From the NCBI GenBank assembly GCA_040437565.1, contig JBDOQK010000074.1:1-64000 (forward strand): a stretch of DNA of 64,000 bases, written 5' to 3'. A model generated the notes under the pieces. The model was given only the letters and a program-made list of their open reading frames with translations. It ran no database searches and was not told where the DNA came from. This DNA is from Albugo candida (Eukaryota; Oomycota; Peronosporomycetes; Albuginales). Numbering within the stretch: the stretch's first letter is position 1; the number at the start of each line of letters is the position of its first letter. Of the stretch, positions 22,197 through 34,415 are shown piece after piece. Made by a program: the position numbers and the translations under genes.

Positions 22197-23325
22197 AAGG
22201 TATCTTCCGCAAGATTTCAAAACAGCATTTCCGTATACCTTCCTCATAAATTACTTTGATTTGATTATCTCGGGATGTCCAGAATGTCTTGTTCAGTAAG
22301 TGAGCTCCATTTGTCTGCTTGAGTTCCTGTACCCACCCAGACCGCTCGTGAATCTTATAACAAGAATACTCTACGAGTGCTCTAAGTCCACGAAATAAAC
22401 AAACATTTTGTCCGACTTTATAATAAAGTCAGACAAAATGACGTTGTGAAATAGAGATATGGCGAGAAACCAGACTTGTTGGATGATGACGCATATGGTG
22501 GAAAGTTCATTGCATTTTAAAGAGAAAACGAATGCGTAATGGTGACACTCTTCAGGCCAAGTTCCACTCAGGGAGAAGGTGGACACTGTAGGTAAACTTT
22601 ACTCCTTATTACGTAGTTTTGATTACTTTACACACAAGAGCAGCATTACTTTTGTTACTTTATTTTGGTACTTTAGTTGCCTACCTGTACGGTATAACAA
22701 ATCTTTCATCTGCGTTACCGACCTAGATCCTACTTTCTACCTGACTTGCATAAAGTACGAGATTCCGTTCGATAAATCATAAGTGATGGTAAAAGTTGCG
22801 CTTTTGGTATAAGTACAACGACAGGAATTACACACGGGGAGACAGTTGGCAGTGCTGGCACGTTCGCGTGATTGAGGCAATTGGGTCTATGAAGCACCCA
22901 TTACCGACGTGGGAACAGCCGTTACCCTCTGGAAAGCATCGCAGCCGAACATTCCTTTTCCAGCCGTTTCTCTCCAACATTATTTAATTTTTGAGTGTAA
23001 CGTCTGAGCTAACCCTCACGGAATATCTGTGCTCCTTCGTTTCATTCTATGGACTACTGTACAGAAGCAGTTTCCCCTTCGAATAACAAAAGGTGGGTAT
23101 AAATGTGCCATCCCACTTTGTAGAATACAATAACGGAATGGGTTCATGCGTGTCTCTCTCCTCTACCGTTACTTTATGGAACAAAACAGCAGGTGTGGAC
23201 TTGTAGCATTCTGGGCGTAGAGAGAGACGCACATACCCCACGTCACCATCATCTAGACAAAATATTCTCTTTTTTTTTCTAGTTGCTACTATCTTTTTGC
23301 ACCCTGTCGCGGTTGTTTCTAGAAC
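22197..23325. other. gene-free, AT-rich stretch
   Basis: No convincing coding frame. It contains one clear palindrome (22404-22440). Otherwise nothing is recognised. Confidence 0.5.
22404..22440. repeat. 37-bp palindrome
   Basis: CATTTTGTC-GACTTTAT type arms pair with ATAAAGTC-GACAAAATG around a short centre, with a single mismatch in the stem. It resembles the foldback tip of a small inverted-repeat element, but no matching partner is visible in the window. Confidence 0.75.
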
Positions 23326-23425
23326 NNNNNNNNNNNNNNNNNNNNNNNNNNNNNNNNNNNNNNNNNNNNNNNNNNNNNNNNNNNNNNNNNNNNNNNNNNN
23401 NNNNNNNNNNNNNNNNNNNNNNNNN
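23326..23425. other. assembly gap (100 N), no flanking duplication
   Basis: One hundred Ns with unrelated flanks. A short plus-strand frame at about 23470-23676 (ending VEKKYQLWFKMRKRDLTKEE) follows it. It could be part of a broken gene whose beginning lies in the gap. Confidence 0.95.
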
Positions 23426-23883
23426 CAAATCAGAAAGCATTCTTATCAGTAACACACCACACACAAACAATATGATGATGACTATCTCATCACACATACT
23501 GCCGTCTATCTTATCAACACGACCATCCTCCCATTCACCCTCGCAAATCTCCAATGCGCACAAGGGTCTAGTCACAAACGCTCTTGGAGTGACGCGTCCA
23601 ATGACTGTCGAAAAGAAGTATCAACTTTGGTTCAAGATGCGAAAACGGGATCTCACCAAAGAAGAAAGTCAAGAGTGATGCATCAAGCTGCAAGAATATT
23701 ACGAGGAAAGACACCTTCGAGATGGAAGCAATGAAGCGTGTACCTGGGGAAGAGGCTCGTGAACAAGAGAGTCATCAGCTACCGGAAGGGGCCAATACCT
23801 CAGATGACTCGAGTATGAGCCCGATTCCGTTTGAAGTGGACTCAGATGCGCAATTGTTGGGCGATGAAATATGTATACTGAAT

Positions 23884-23983
23884 NNNNNNNNNNNNNNNNN
23901 NNNNNNNNNNNNNNNNNNNNNNNNNNNNNNNNNNNNNNNNNNNNNNNNNNNNNNNNNNNNNNNNNNNNNNNNNNNNNNNNNNN
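23884..23983. other. assembly gap (100 N), no flanking duplication
   Basis: One hundred Ns with unrelated flanks. The frames on either side do not suggest a recognisable protein. Confidence 0.95.
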
Positions 23984-24261
23984 CGGACCATTCCTTCTCC
24001 AGCCTCCTACACAATGCAACAGCATCAAGGATTCATAGTTCACATAATATCATCCAAACACTTACCAGAAATAGCCTTTTAAGTATAAATGTGTGTTCAA
24101 CTCCATGTGTTGTGTTTGTTGCCCTCCATATCTCACCGTGACTTCCAGCATCGAATTTTTTGCGCAAGCGATAATGTTCGTTTATATAGACCAAGTGTAT
24201 GTCTTCGATCTGACACTACAAGGGTCTTCAGCATTAGATGCATTCTCGTAATTATATGCAA

Positions 24262-24936
24262 TCATACTTGGTACTCGAGTTGTGGTCCGTCCTGCACCGG
24301 TGAAATGAAGCGTGCTGAGGCGTCAGCGGGAACAGAAGCGGGGCGAGGAAGCTCGTTCGTTTTTGGTTTCAATATCAACGAGTTGGACCGTTCGGAATGC
24401 CATTCAGACACGCAGATGCCTTGTACATGATGTCGGAAAGCTTCCCAGGTGTAATTATTGGGACAAACAGATTCTCGATACCGCCGATATCGAGTCAAAG
24501 ACATCTCATCTTGCTGGACATGATGGAATATCTGATGGTCACACATTCCTAGAATCGCTGTTCGCTCAACCAATTGGTACTTTTGTATCGCCACGCCGGC
24601 ACGCAAGTCGTCATATTGGTTTCGATGGGCATTTTTAGATGGATAAAAAAGAGGAACCTGAATCTGAATGGACGAATGCAGTGGCAGAAGCGCTTTTGCG
24701 AGATACGATTGGTACGCAATCGTCTGAAGCTCAAAGTAATGCGATATTTGAAAATTGACAGGACACTTTTGAAGCAAATAATAGATGAATTCATCGTTCC
24801 ACGTATCAGGACTACAGTTATCATTCAACGTACGTAGAGATGATTGAATTGGTAGCGTGGGAAGAGCTGATGTCACGCAATAGACGCAAAGAACGGCGAT
24901 GGTCGCACGACTTGGAATGTCTGACCTCATGACCAT
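24262..24936 (-). CDS. predicted secreted protein, uncharacterised
   Basis: Single frame of 224 residues. The N terminus (MVMRSDIPSRATIAVLCVYC, then VTSALP) has a basic start and a hydrophobic core, giving a plausible signal peptide cleaved near residue 25-28. A second ATG two codons later would serve equally well. The mature part has five scattered cysteines (NCSP, KCPV, MCDH, VCPN, ICVS) and a Tyr/Arg-rich middle. No RxLR motif is seen. No transmembrane segment follows the signal. It stands alone between a gene-poor stretch and the DNAJB13-like gene. It could be a candidate effector or a lineage-specific extracellular protein; function is unknown. Confidence 0.6.
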   Translation of the reverse strand: MVMRSDIPSRATIAVLCVYCVTSALPTLPIQSSLRTLNDNCSPDTWNDEFIYYLLQKCPVNFQISHYFELQTIAYQSYLAKALLPLHSSIQIQVPLFYPSKNAHRNQYDDLRAGVAIQKYQLVERTAILGMCDHQIFHHVQQDEMSLTRYRRYRESVCPNNYTWEAFRHHVQGICVSEWHSERSNSLILKPKTNELPRPASVPADASARFISPVQDGPQLEYQV

Positions 24937-25205
24937 TACGGTACTTACGGTATACCGAACAAAAGCTCCAAAAAAATCGGCATGTTCGTGCTACAATAAA
25001 AAGCTCTAATAGATAGCCTTTTGATTAGAAACTCGTCTTTCCGTGTGGCATCAGCGATATGAGTTCATCAAATTCTTAGCAGCTGTATTATTTGTCAGTA
25101 CACTTTTCTTCATGTGATCTCTCCAGACGATATTTTTGAATCTCACTATTACGCCTCCTCATTACGTGCTACCGCCGATTCCGAATAGACATCGACATTT
25201 GACGC

Positions 25206-26185
25206 ATGGACTACTATGAGATATTATGTATCTCACGCAGCGCTACTGAGAACGACATCAAAAAAGCGTATGCGAGTGCTTTGTAATGTGCAGTCTTCCT
25301 CGATGACGATGTCATATGCATAGGTACCGGAAGCTGGCGATGCGATGGCATCCAGACAAGAATCGAGGCAACGCGATTGAAGCACAAGAAAAGTTTCAGA
25401 AGATTTCGGAAGCCTATGACGTTCTTATTGATCCACAAAGACGTGCCACTTTCGACCAATTCGGATATGAAGGCCTCAAGAATGGAGTACCCGATGATAA
25501 TGGCAATATGACGAACGGATACGCTTTCAGTGGAAAAGATTCGGAACAGATCTTTCATAACTTCTTTGGTACTTCGAATCCATTTTACCATTTTGGCTTC
25601 AACGAGACGTTACCATTCGCCAGTGGGATGAAAAAAAATGGAGCTGAACAAGCTAAACCTATCGAACACGACTTGCAATGTACACTGGAAGAGCTTTGCT
25701 ATGGTGACGTAAAAAGAGTACCAATCCAACGCAAGAGACTGCTTGATGACGAACTTGTCGATGAAAACAAGACTTTTGAAATCAAAATCAAACCCGGCTG
25801 GAAAGAGGGAACGAAGATCACATTCGAAGGTGAAGGAAATGAGTCTCGACAGCATGAATCTGGAAATGTAGTATTTCGTATTGCGGAAGCAAAACATGAT
25901 TTATTTTCTCGTGATGGCGCTAACCTCGTTTTCACCACTAAGATCAAGCTTGCGGAAGCATTGGGCGATCATTGCGTCTATGTGCCCACGATCGATGGTC
26001 GAAAACTGGCAATTAGTTGCAATGAAGTGATCTATCCTTCTTTGGAAAAAACTTTAAAAGGTGAAGGAATGCCTATCTCAAATTCACCAGGAACACGCGG
26101 AGATTTGATTCTGAAATTTGATATCATTTTCCCCAAGCATTTGACCAAACTGCAAAAGCAGTCGCTGGCGAAAATTCTTGCGTAA
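25206..26185 (+). CDS. DnaJ-family co-chaperone, DNAJB13 / radial-spoke-16-like (two exons)
   Basis: Exon 1 is 25206-25267 and starts [21 protein letters not shown] 56-nt intron (25268-25323, GTATGC..ATAG) is followed by exon 2, 25324-26185; the total is 307 residues. Joining keeps the J domain intact across the splice ([15 protein letters not shown], with the HPD motif). After the J domain comes a short Gly/Phe-type linker ([20 protein letters not shown]), then two C-terminal substrate-binding domains ([45 protein letters not shown]). There is no cysteine-rich zinc domain, so it is a type II (DNAJB) protein. The HNFF and NPF linker and overall length resemble DNAJB13, the axonemal radial-spoke member, more than cytosolic DNAJB1/Sis1. 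That subfamily call is inference. Confidence 0.85.
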
Positions 26186-27664
26186 AAAAAAAAAGCTGTG
26201 CAAACTTTCTCCCAAGCACAGATCTGTGCATACTTGCAAATCTTAAGGATACATATATGGTTCAATCCGTAGACGGACGGATTGCAAGCACAATACGAAT
26301 ATACGAATGTAAGATCGATGTATATTGGATAGATATAAAGGTAGACAATCAGTTTCACAGTACCATATCTCTCGACGATCGCCCTCCTCATTCGCAGCGA
26401 GCGACTATCATTCGATATATATTTAAAAAGCCTTCACAGATGAATAATTGCGTGATCCAAATAAGGTAGCTTTTTGATAGCTTTGACGGAAGAGAGGTTT
26501 TGGGTAGCCGTCAGTCTTTGATCCATGCCTATTTCATAACGTATAGCTCTTAGTATCGTCTGTGGTTATGGTAACAAAACAGGCAACCCAATTTGAGCTA
26601 CCATGAAGTGATATGAGCAATCAGCGCCATGCAGCAAGGTTTGTGACTCTGCAGATCAAAGTTGAAGTTCTGCTGAGGTCAACACCAAAGCAAAAAAGTC
26701 ATCTTTCTTTACTAAGGTGTTATCACGCCCAGAGCTGAAAAGAAATCACATCATATATCACCGTAGTATGTCGTTTCGAAGAGGACATCTACCTGACCAT
26801 GCACAAATTGAGGTAGCAGGAATCCCTTCAACTTCCCCTAAGATGGTTTAGGATGGACGGACTGATAATACTGCATAGTTTGTTACCAAAGCAGGAGCTT
26901 AAATCGGATATTGGAATGCCCCAGATTTAACACGCATCTCCGACAGGATGCTCATCCGCACAAATATCATCAATAGTAACGCTAGAGAGAAAGAGAAAGA
27001 GATCAGATTTGCAGTTGCGGTTGAAAAATGAATCCCCACTCAATCGCTTGATACAGCTGGCTCTGAGATTGCTTCTTGTCATTAGTGACGGAGATTCTCG
27101 CTATTTACTTTCTCCAGCTTGATCAATACTCAAAGAAAGGGAAGCATTTTTTTGTTGATTCCTATTCTACCCGAGTGTGATGCTGCGAATCGCAGCTAAA
27201 GCACATGTGGCTCATGCAAACGCACTGGTGTTCTATAGAAAGGTTAGACTGGTATCTTCGCATATCAAACATTTCCAAAAAAAATGTTTACGTCGTCCGA
27301 CTCGATGGTTGTTTTCTCGATACTAGCCTGTACTGTACAAGCAATATATGCTAAAGTACTTCTGGTATCGATCTACAATGCTCGTAGCTGTTGATGCAAC
27401 CCGGATGCGTCATTGGTATATATAATTCGAGATTTTTTTGGTAGAAATTTCCAAAAAAGATCCATTGATTTTCTCAACAAGGGCTCCAGGGGCAAGCACT
27501 GCAACATAAATCTCTACACTTTATTTGAAAGAAGGTGAATTAGTGACTAGCGATTAGAAGTCTCAACAATTTACCATCTCGAACATCACCCCTCGAGAAA
27601 GACCATCGCGTCCCGCGTCTATGATTTTCTTCTCGACTGTTGTTGTTCCCGTTGATCTAAACCA

Positions 27665-28748
27665 AATGTGTTAATCTGTTATACAGGAGCCTTAGATTCG
27701 CATATTTCCCTGAAACGATGCCAGGTTGTCATCACCAATCTGTATACACATTCCACTGATGCCTTATAAACCAGTTGAACTCCGCGATTATCTCAGGTTT
27801 TTCTGTGATCGAGATTAGAATAGCCACAAAGGAGACATCTTCTATGTCTTCAAAATAATCAATCTCGTATCCACCAGATCAGCTGCCCTCACGCAGCCTG
27901 ATTCACGCCGTTTCTTCCATCCCTACTGTCAGGAAGGAAGGTCTTCAAACAGGATGAACACTAGAATGGAAGGAGTAAGCAATCATTGATTGAGGATCCA
28001 AACGACTGGATACATTGTCTTATATTAATACTAGAGGCTCGCAGTAAATGATACAAGTAACGTGTTTCTTGATGCGTATTTAAAATCACCAACAATCATC
28101 CGTGTCAGTAACCACAAAACAAAGGTGTAGAAGGTTTTGTCAGACGCTCCTTAGCANNNNNNNNNNNNNNNNNNNNNNNNNNNNNNNNNNNNNNNNNNNN
28201 NNNNNNNNNNNNNNNNNNNNNNNNNNNNNNNNNNNNNNNNNNNNNNNNNNNNNNNNAATGTGTTAATCTGTTATACAGGAGCCTTAGATTCGCATATTTC
28301 CCTGAAACGATGCCAGGTTGTCATCACCAATCTGTATACACATTCCACTGATGCCTTATAAACCAGTTGAACTCCGCGATTATCTCAGGTTTTTCTGTGA
28401 TCGAGATTAGAATAGCCACAAAGGAGACATCTTCTATGTCTTCAAAATAATCAATCTCGTATCCACCAGATCAGCTGCCCTCACGCAGCCTGATTCACGC
28501 CGTTTCTTCCATCCCTACTGTCAGGAAGGAAGGTCTTCAAACAGGATGAACACTAGAATGGAAGGAGTAAGCAATCATTGATTGAGGATCCAAACGACTG
28601 GATACATTGTCTTATATTAATACTAGAGGCTCGCAGTAAATGATACAAGTAACGTGTTTCTTGATGCGTATTTAAAATCACCAACAATCATCCGTGTCAG
28701 TAACCACAAAACAAAGGTGTAGAAGGTTTTGTCAGACGCTCCTTAGCA
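27665..28748. repeat. gap 28157-28256 with false flanking duplication (492 bp)
   Basis: 27665-28156 equals 28257-28748 across 100 Ns. Confidence 0.95.
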
Positions 28749-30166
28749 ACAAGCCTTTGCTAATAAGAAGACAACATTCTTCCACGGTTACTGCTACATT
28801 TAATACACGGAATCGAGTCGATTGTAATTGTTCGAGGCTTAGTGCATACAGGAATAGGAGCAGATCTTCTTCGGTTAAGCTGCACGGAATAAAAAATGGA
28901 CATTCGGAGTCGACTGGTATCGGACCGATCACGTAAAACATCGCTCACGTGCGTCTAATTATCTCTGTGAGCCGATCGACGTTCACAGATTGATCTTACT
29001 ATGCACACGAAGCTTTCATGCACATACCCGCGCTACACTATACTAAAAAGGGCTCAGGTGATAGTTTCAGACAGTAAAACGTAGCTAGCTCATCACATTG
29101 TAATGACAAAGCCACTCATTGGCTTGCAGAGTTGTTTCGATATACGAACTGGACGTTATCCACGTATTCATTGAACATGTATCAAACGGAAGAATCATGT
29201 ACCAAGTAATTGTCCACTTGTTCTTGACATTAATGCCAGTCACTTTTTCGGCATAAAAGGCACGGTTTCCAGATGCTTATGTGATTTTCCATAAACAAAA
29301 CTTATCTGACCCTAGCAGATGCGTGTACATTAAATGATAGCATTCGCGATCATGATACCACTTCCCCGATTCATGACTGAGAAACGCAATGAACCTCGAA
29401 GCATTTTGAGGTTCAAATTTGACACAAATAACGACAGCAAGGGAAATGAGGGATTTGCGACCGGGACAAATGATTGGCTTGCTTCTGTAGATCAGAGATG
29501 GAGACCTTCTGCAGCGATACTACCAAGGGCGGATCACAACTTGTCAGCTCGTCATATATGTGTCAGTTACCATAGATGCCATACCGTTCACGAAGTTCAA
29601 AGTGGTAGGGATTCGAATACGTACATCTTTACATTTTGTCCGGCTATCCAAACAGATCTTATACAACATGGATCGACTCAAGTCGACTTTGGGGCATAGA
29701 TGCGCTGTGATCGTACGTAAATTCATTGTCACCATTCGCAAGCTAGCTTCCTTGATTCTTCCCATCATGGTCATCGAAATCAAGACTTGCTCTCCACTAA
29801 GGTTTGCCCTATTCACGAGATCGGGTTTTCGACATTGCTCGAAAGAAAGTCATCATGATTATTATCATTTAAATCGTGCACATGTTGCTAGATCAGTACC
29901 ACGCTTTTGATATTAGGATTTCGTGAGCATTGTCTTTGATTGAGGCATTACTTACCAAGCGGAATGGTATGGCTGACCATCCGCTCGGTATAGCGTGTTA
30001 TACTGCAACCCTACCTCAAGCGAACGACTTGAGAATCTACCCGTGAATAATTTGCTAGGTCGAGATATTCGCAAACAAACAATATCCAGCTAATGAAGCA
30101 CTGACTTTGGCTTACATTTGGTCTACGCCTGAGCTTTACTATGTAACGACTTCTGCCCATTTCTGG

Positions 30167-30786
30167 TCGGTACTCGGAGTAGTTTGATAGTGTCTACTCA
30201 TGTTGCCCATCGTAGTTGATGACTAGCTATCCATGATAATCTATTCGAACTTCTCTCTAGTTCGTAGTCTAAACACGGGCCATTCTTTTCTGGAGTAGGT
30301 TGTTTCTCAGATACCGATCATGTCGTCACGCATTACTTTTGCTCCAATACTTACTGGATACATGCTTGAAATTGATTGGAATAGCTTATATGCTCAGATA
30401 TCCTCAGCTCCCCGATCAGCACCACTNNNNNNNNNNNNNNNNNNNNNNNNNNNNNNNNNNNNNNNNNNNNNNNNNNNNNNNNNNNNNNNNNNNNNNNNNN
30501 NNNNNNNNNNNNNNNNNNNNNNNNNNTCGGTACTCGGAGTAGTTTGATAGTGTCTACTCATGTTGCCCATCGTAGTTGATGACTAGCTATCCATGATAAT
30601 CTATTCGAACTTCTCTCTAGTTCGTAGTCTAAACACGGGCCATTCTTTTCTGGAGTAGGTTGTTTCTCAGATACCGATCATGTCGTCACGCATTACTTTT
30701 GCTCCAATACTTACTGGATACATGCTTGAAATTGATTGGAATAGCTTATATGCTCAGATATCCTCAGCTCCCCGATCAGCACCACT
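30167..30786. repeat. gap 30427-30526 with false flanking duplication (260 bp)
   Basis: 30167-30426 equals 30527-30786 across 100 Ns. Confidence 0.95.
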
Positions 30787-31687
30787 TCGCGTGAAGCAGT
30801 AGAGCGTGCGCAAGGCATATAACAGCAGGAATCAGCTTCAACACTCAATTCTGCATTAGCTTCGTGATAGTACAATCAAAAGTCGCAGAAGCAAGAACTG
30901 CTGCTGTTAAAAAGTCATGAACCTGGACCGCGCTACCTGTTTTGTAGTACAGGATCCACCGTGGAAATAAGAGTATATTGATTACCATGAATACTAAAAG
31001 CTATCCTATACTGGACCAACACAGCCCAATTACTTCTGTCACTTATGAGACACCCGATCAAAAATGGTGGAGATTGTAGCGAGCGATGGCTCTTCTGCAT
31101 AAGGTCATCATTTTACCGGTCCTTTGCACGCAATCAACTCGGCATGGACGATATCCTGAGTTTTTTCGTATTTACATTAGCGGATGAGCAATTTGGCTTG
31201 TGTCAGCATCGATATTTGATGCACTCATTGACATATTCTTGTTCTGCCGATCGATTGCTGGTGTTACTCATGTGGAAGGAATAGCCAGCTCATTCTGTAG
31301 GAAAGCGTACAAGAAGTTTCATGAGATTCCAACGCTTCCTATATGAGTATATGGCACTTCACCGAGCTCAAGAAAAGATACCAACTCACGAAAGCGTTTC
31401 TTTCCGATACAAATTCAAGCACAGTGATGATTCGAGCAATTACCCAAAGTGGATACCTTTTGATTAGCATCAAAGCTGAGGGTAAATTGCTTCCGGAATG
31501 TGCATAGCTATGAGGTATAATCCGACTGGAATATTGCGAAGCCGTGAGTACTCGAATACCTGATTGGCCTGAAGTGTCAAGTAATACGCGACAAAGATAT
31601 GGCGAAGTTTAAGTGTGTTAAATCCGCACGCTTCTATTTGTTGATGCTGCCGACTAAACATTCTTGAACATCGACCTGTCACCATTA

Positions 31688-33893
31688 TTAATTCAGTGCT
31701 TCTCTTTTCGATTGTAGAGTTCGAATGAACTGAGGGACAACTTGAAGTTTCTCTGTTACTTTCGTTGGCAAAATGATCAAAGCCGCTGGAGTTTGGTATT
31801 CACCGGCATCAGAGGACTCCAAATTTTGGAGATCAAATTCATCCCAGTCTGATGACTCTTGTCGGAATCGTAACGTGTTACCATTGTGACTAAACTCGAG
31901 ACGCGAATTATCGGAAAAAGCGATGCGCAGATGCCCTAGATCGTCCAAGCTTGCTCTTCCTATCCCAAAAATCTCGCACTTGACTGCGGTCCCTTTATCA
32001 AGCCATTGAGCATCATCAGTTCTTTCGCCAACGAGTTCTACCAGCTGCTTCCTAATTTCCTCTTCCACACGGCTTTGCCGCAATAATGTTAACAACCAAA
32101 TGGGCAAAACTTCACACGTCACAAAGGCTTTAGAAACGCTTCCAGCCACCAAGGTTTTTCGTATGGTAAGAGCTCGCATTGTGAGCCAGAAACATAACCG
32201 AAAAAGCGCGTTTTTATACGATACGGAAGACGGGATTGAATTCGCAAGTACATCCCTCTTTAATGGATTTTTTACAATGTAGGAAAATGAAGACTCAAAA
32301 TTCCCATACATATTTTGCTGGCCACACAAAACGCCTGTGGTCGGATCGTAAATACAATTGAGGCCAGCCGAGATGCGTAGAGAAAAATGCCGTAAACTTC
32401 CATTTGATGGATCCTCAAAGCAAGTCCAGCACAAGTCTTCTACTTGCACACCGACCCCAAGACTTGGAACGTCTTGGATTTCGGCTCTGATGATAATTCG
32501 TGACACCAACTCATCTTCGAATTCTTTGCTGTTAATAGACGCTAATGCTTCCAAATCCTCCATTTGTCTCATTTTTGTCAGTGTCTGAGATTTGCCCTCA
32601 CGTTCACTATATGTCTCTTGGCTCTTAGTTTCGAACGCCTCGGAATAAGAAAAATCGACCTTGGATATTTGATCTCTATTAACCAGGCAAATATCCGACA
32701 CTTCATTCAGACTTCCCGATGAGGATGGTTGATGATGCATTCGGGGGCGACAACGTGGTTTTCTTATGCTGCATCGAGTTGATAATTTCCGGAGCCTCTT
32801 TGGTGTCACATATTGATGTTTTTCTAAGGAGATTTTCATTTTTTCTTCATCGAGCGGCTTCAGCCATGCATGACGCAATACTTCTCGTGCTGTGGGCCGC
32901 TTCGATGCAATCTATTTGTTTCAAGTCAGCATCTATTATATAAAATGTAGGGTCAAATTGCAGACCGGATGCAGTAAACGGCGAATCAAATCAGCCGCTC
33001 CAGAGGGAAGCTCTTCCGATAAAGTAACCGGAGTGTGTCTCACACGAGAGATATTTCGAAGTGTTTCGCTACGGGATTGTTCAATTGAATCTTCTACACG
33101 ACGATGTAATTCAATTTGTACCTCACTTTCTTCCCCTCGAAAGGTGGCTTTCCGAGAAGCAAGCAATGAAGCATGCATCCCAGTGACCAAATGTCTACCT
33201 GTTCCGAGTACGAATCGTTCGAATCAAGAATCTCGGGTGCAAGGAAATTCGGCGTCCCACAAAATGTAGAATGGTGATCTCTACACAACACATTAGAGCG
33301 AATCGATTATAATCATACAAATCGCACAAGATGCTGGTCGCCAACCCGAAGTCGGATATTTTTGCTTGATAGTCTTCGGTAAGCAGCACATTAGCAAGTT
33401 TCAAGTCTCGATGGATGACTCGAGCTTCCTCGTGAAGGTATCGGACTCCCTCAACAATCTGAGTCCAATTAGCACGTGTTCTTCAAGCAGCTGCAAGGCA
33501 ACTCGTACGTGGCGAAACACACTTTTAAGCTTTTCTCGATCAAAGTCCACCCAAAAAACGGAATTCTTGCTAGCATCAGCCAGCGATCCCTGGGGGCAGA
33601 GCTCCAAGATCATGTAAAAATTGCGCTCGTCTTGGAAGGTATCCTGTGATGAGATGAACTTCTCAGATTCACATGAGAATTACATTGTTACGTACATAAA
33701 CGCTCAGAATGTTGGGATGGCTCAATGATTGATGCAACGTGATTTCATTTGTGACTTTTTGTATTAATTCCGACTGATGTAAGGCGCTTTTATCGATGCG
33801 TTTGATAGCGACAGATTGCGAATTAGATTGACGAACAGCTGAGTACACTTGAGCAGTAGATCCTTGACCGATGAGCTTAACGATCCGGTAGTC
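31688..33893 (-). CDS. PLK4-like polo-family serine/threonine kinase (5' end not resolved)
   Basis: The first clear exon (33893-33696) gives [20 protein letters not shown] and the VAIKRIDKS lysine. A 52-nt intron follows; the next exon begins [20 protein letters not shown]. Later come [19 protein letters not shown], then [14 protein letters not shown] and DIWSLGCM. A 54-nt intron (32912-32965) joins LLHP to [16 protein letters not shown]. The last exon, 32911-31688, is a long tail ending in a polo-box-like segment ([20 protein letters not shown], then [16 protein letters not shown]). The kinase order plus a C-terminal polo box fits PLK4, the centriole-duplication kinase. Between HRD and the lobe end the frame changes two or three times over very short distances. 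These are either 33-42-nt introns or frame errors. The start codon is upstream of 33893 and uncertain. Confidence 0.65.
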
Positions 33894-34415
33894 CTAAAGC
33901 ACGGATTACAATTCACGTCAAAACTGTGTCTAGCGCACGAATACATTGATCCTGGGATGCAGAGGCTCACTGGACGACATGGCATTATGTACCGATATAC
34001 CAGTATTGTGATGAAGAGATCAGACCGATTGGGAATCGCTACCACACTTGGATAATTAGACTGCTCTTTCTGACCATCTACTTGTCTAACCTACTATTCG
34101 AAACAGCTTCGAAGTGTCATTTTTTGACGATTGTCTACTCGCTCTTTCTTTGTTGTTATATTCTTACCAGGTAGTGGTATCGTAAAGTAGTCAAAAATGC
34201 TTCTGTCCATTTTGTGGAATGTGGCGATGGGTTTATTTACGATTTTGATTCGGATTCATAGAGAAACTGATTTACGGATAAAAATTCATTAGTTTTTCTA
34301 TAAAATTACATGTGGCATGACTAAACTCTCGACATCGACTCAATAAAGCTATCGATTTGAATTCGATTTGGCAATCGAATAGGAGATACAGTGCAACCAG
34401 CAACTACACAAACGT

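Larger units (their letters stand above)
26186..31687. other. gene-poor stretch
   Basis: About 5.5 kb (less after removal of two gap duplications) without a convincing gene, RNA or mobile element on either strand. Short frames, for example 29544-29816 minus and 31470-31685 minus, are protein-like in composition but have no recognisable motif and no consistent splice partners. Decayed genes are possible. Confidence 0.45.
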
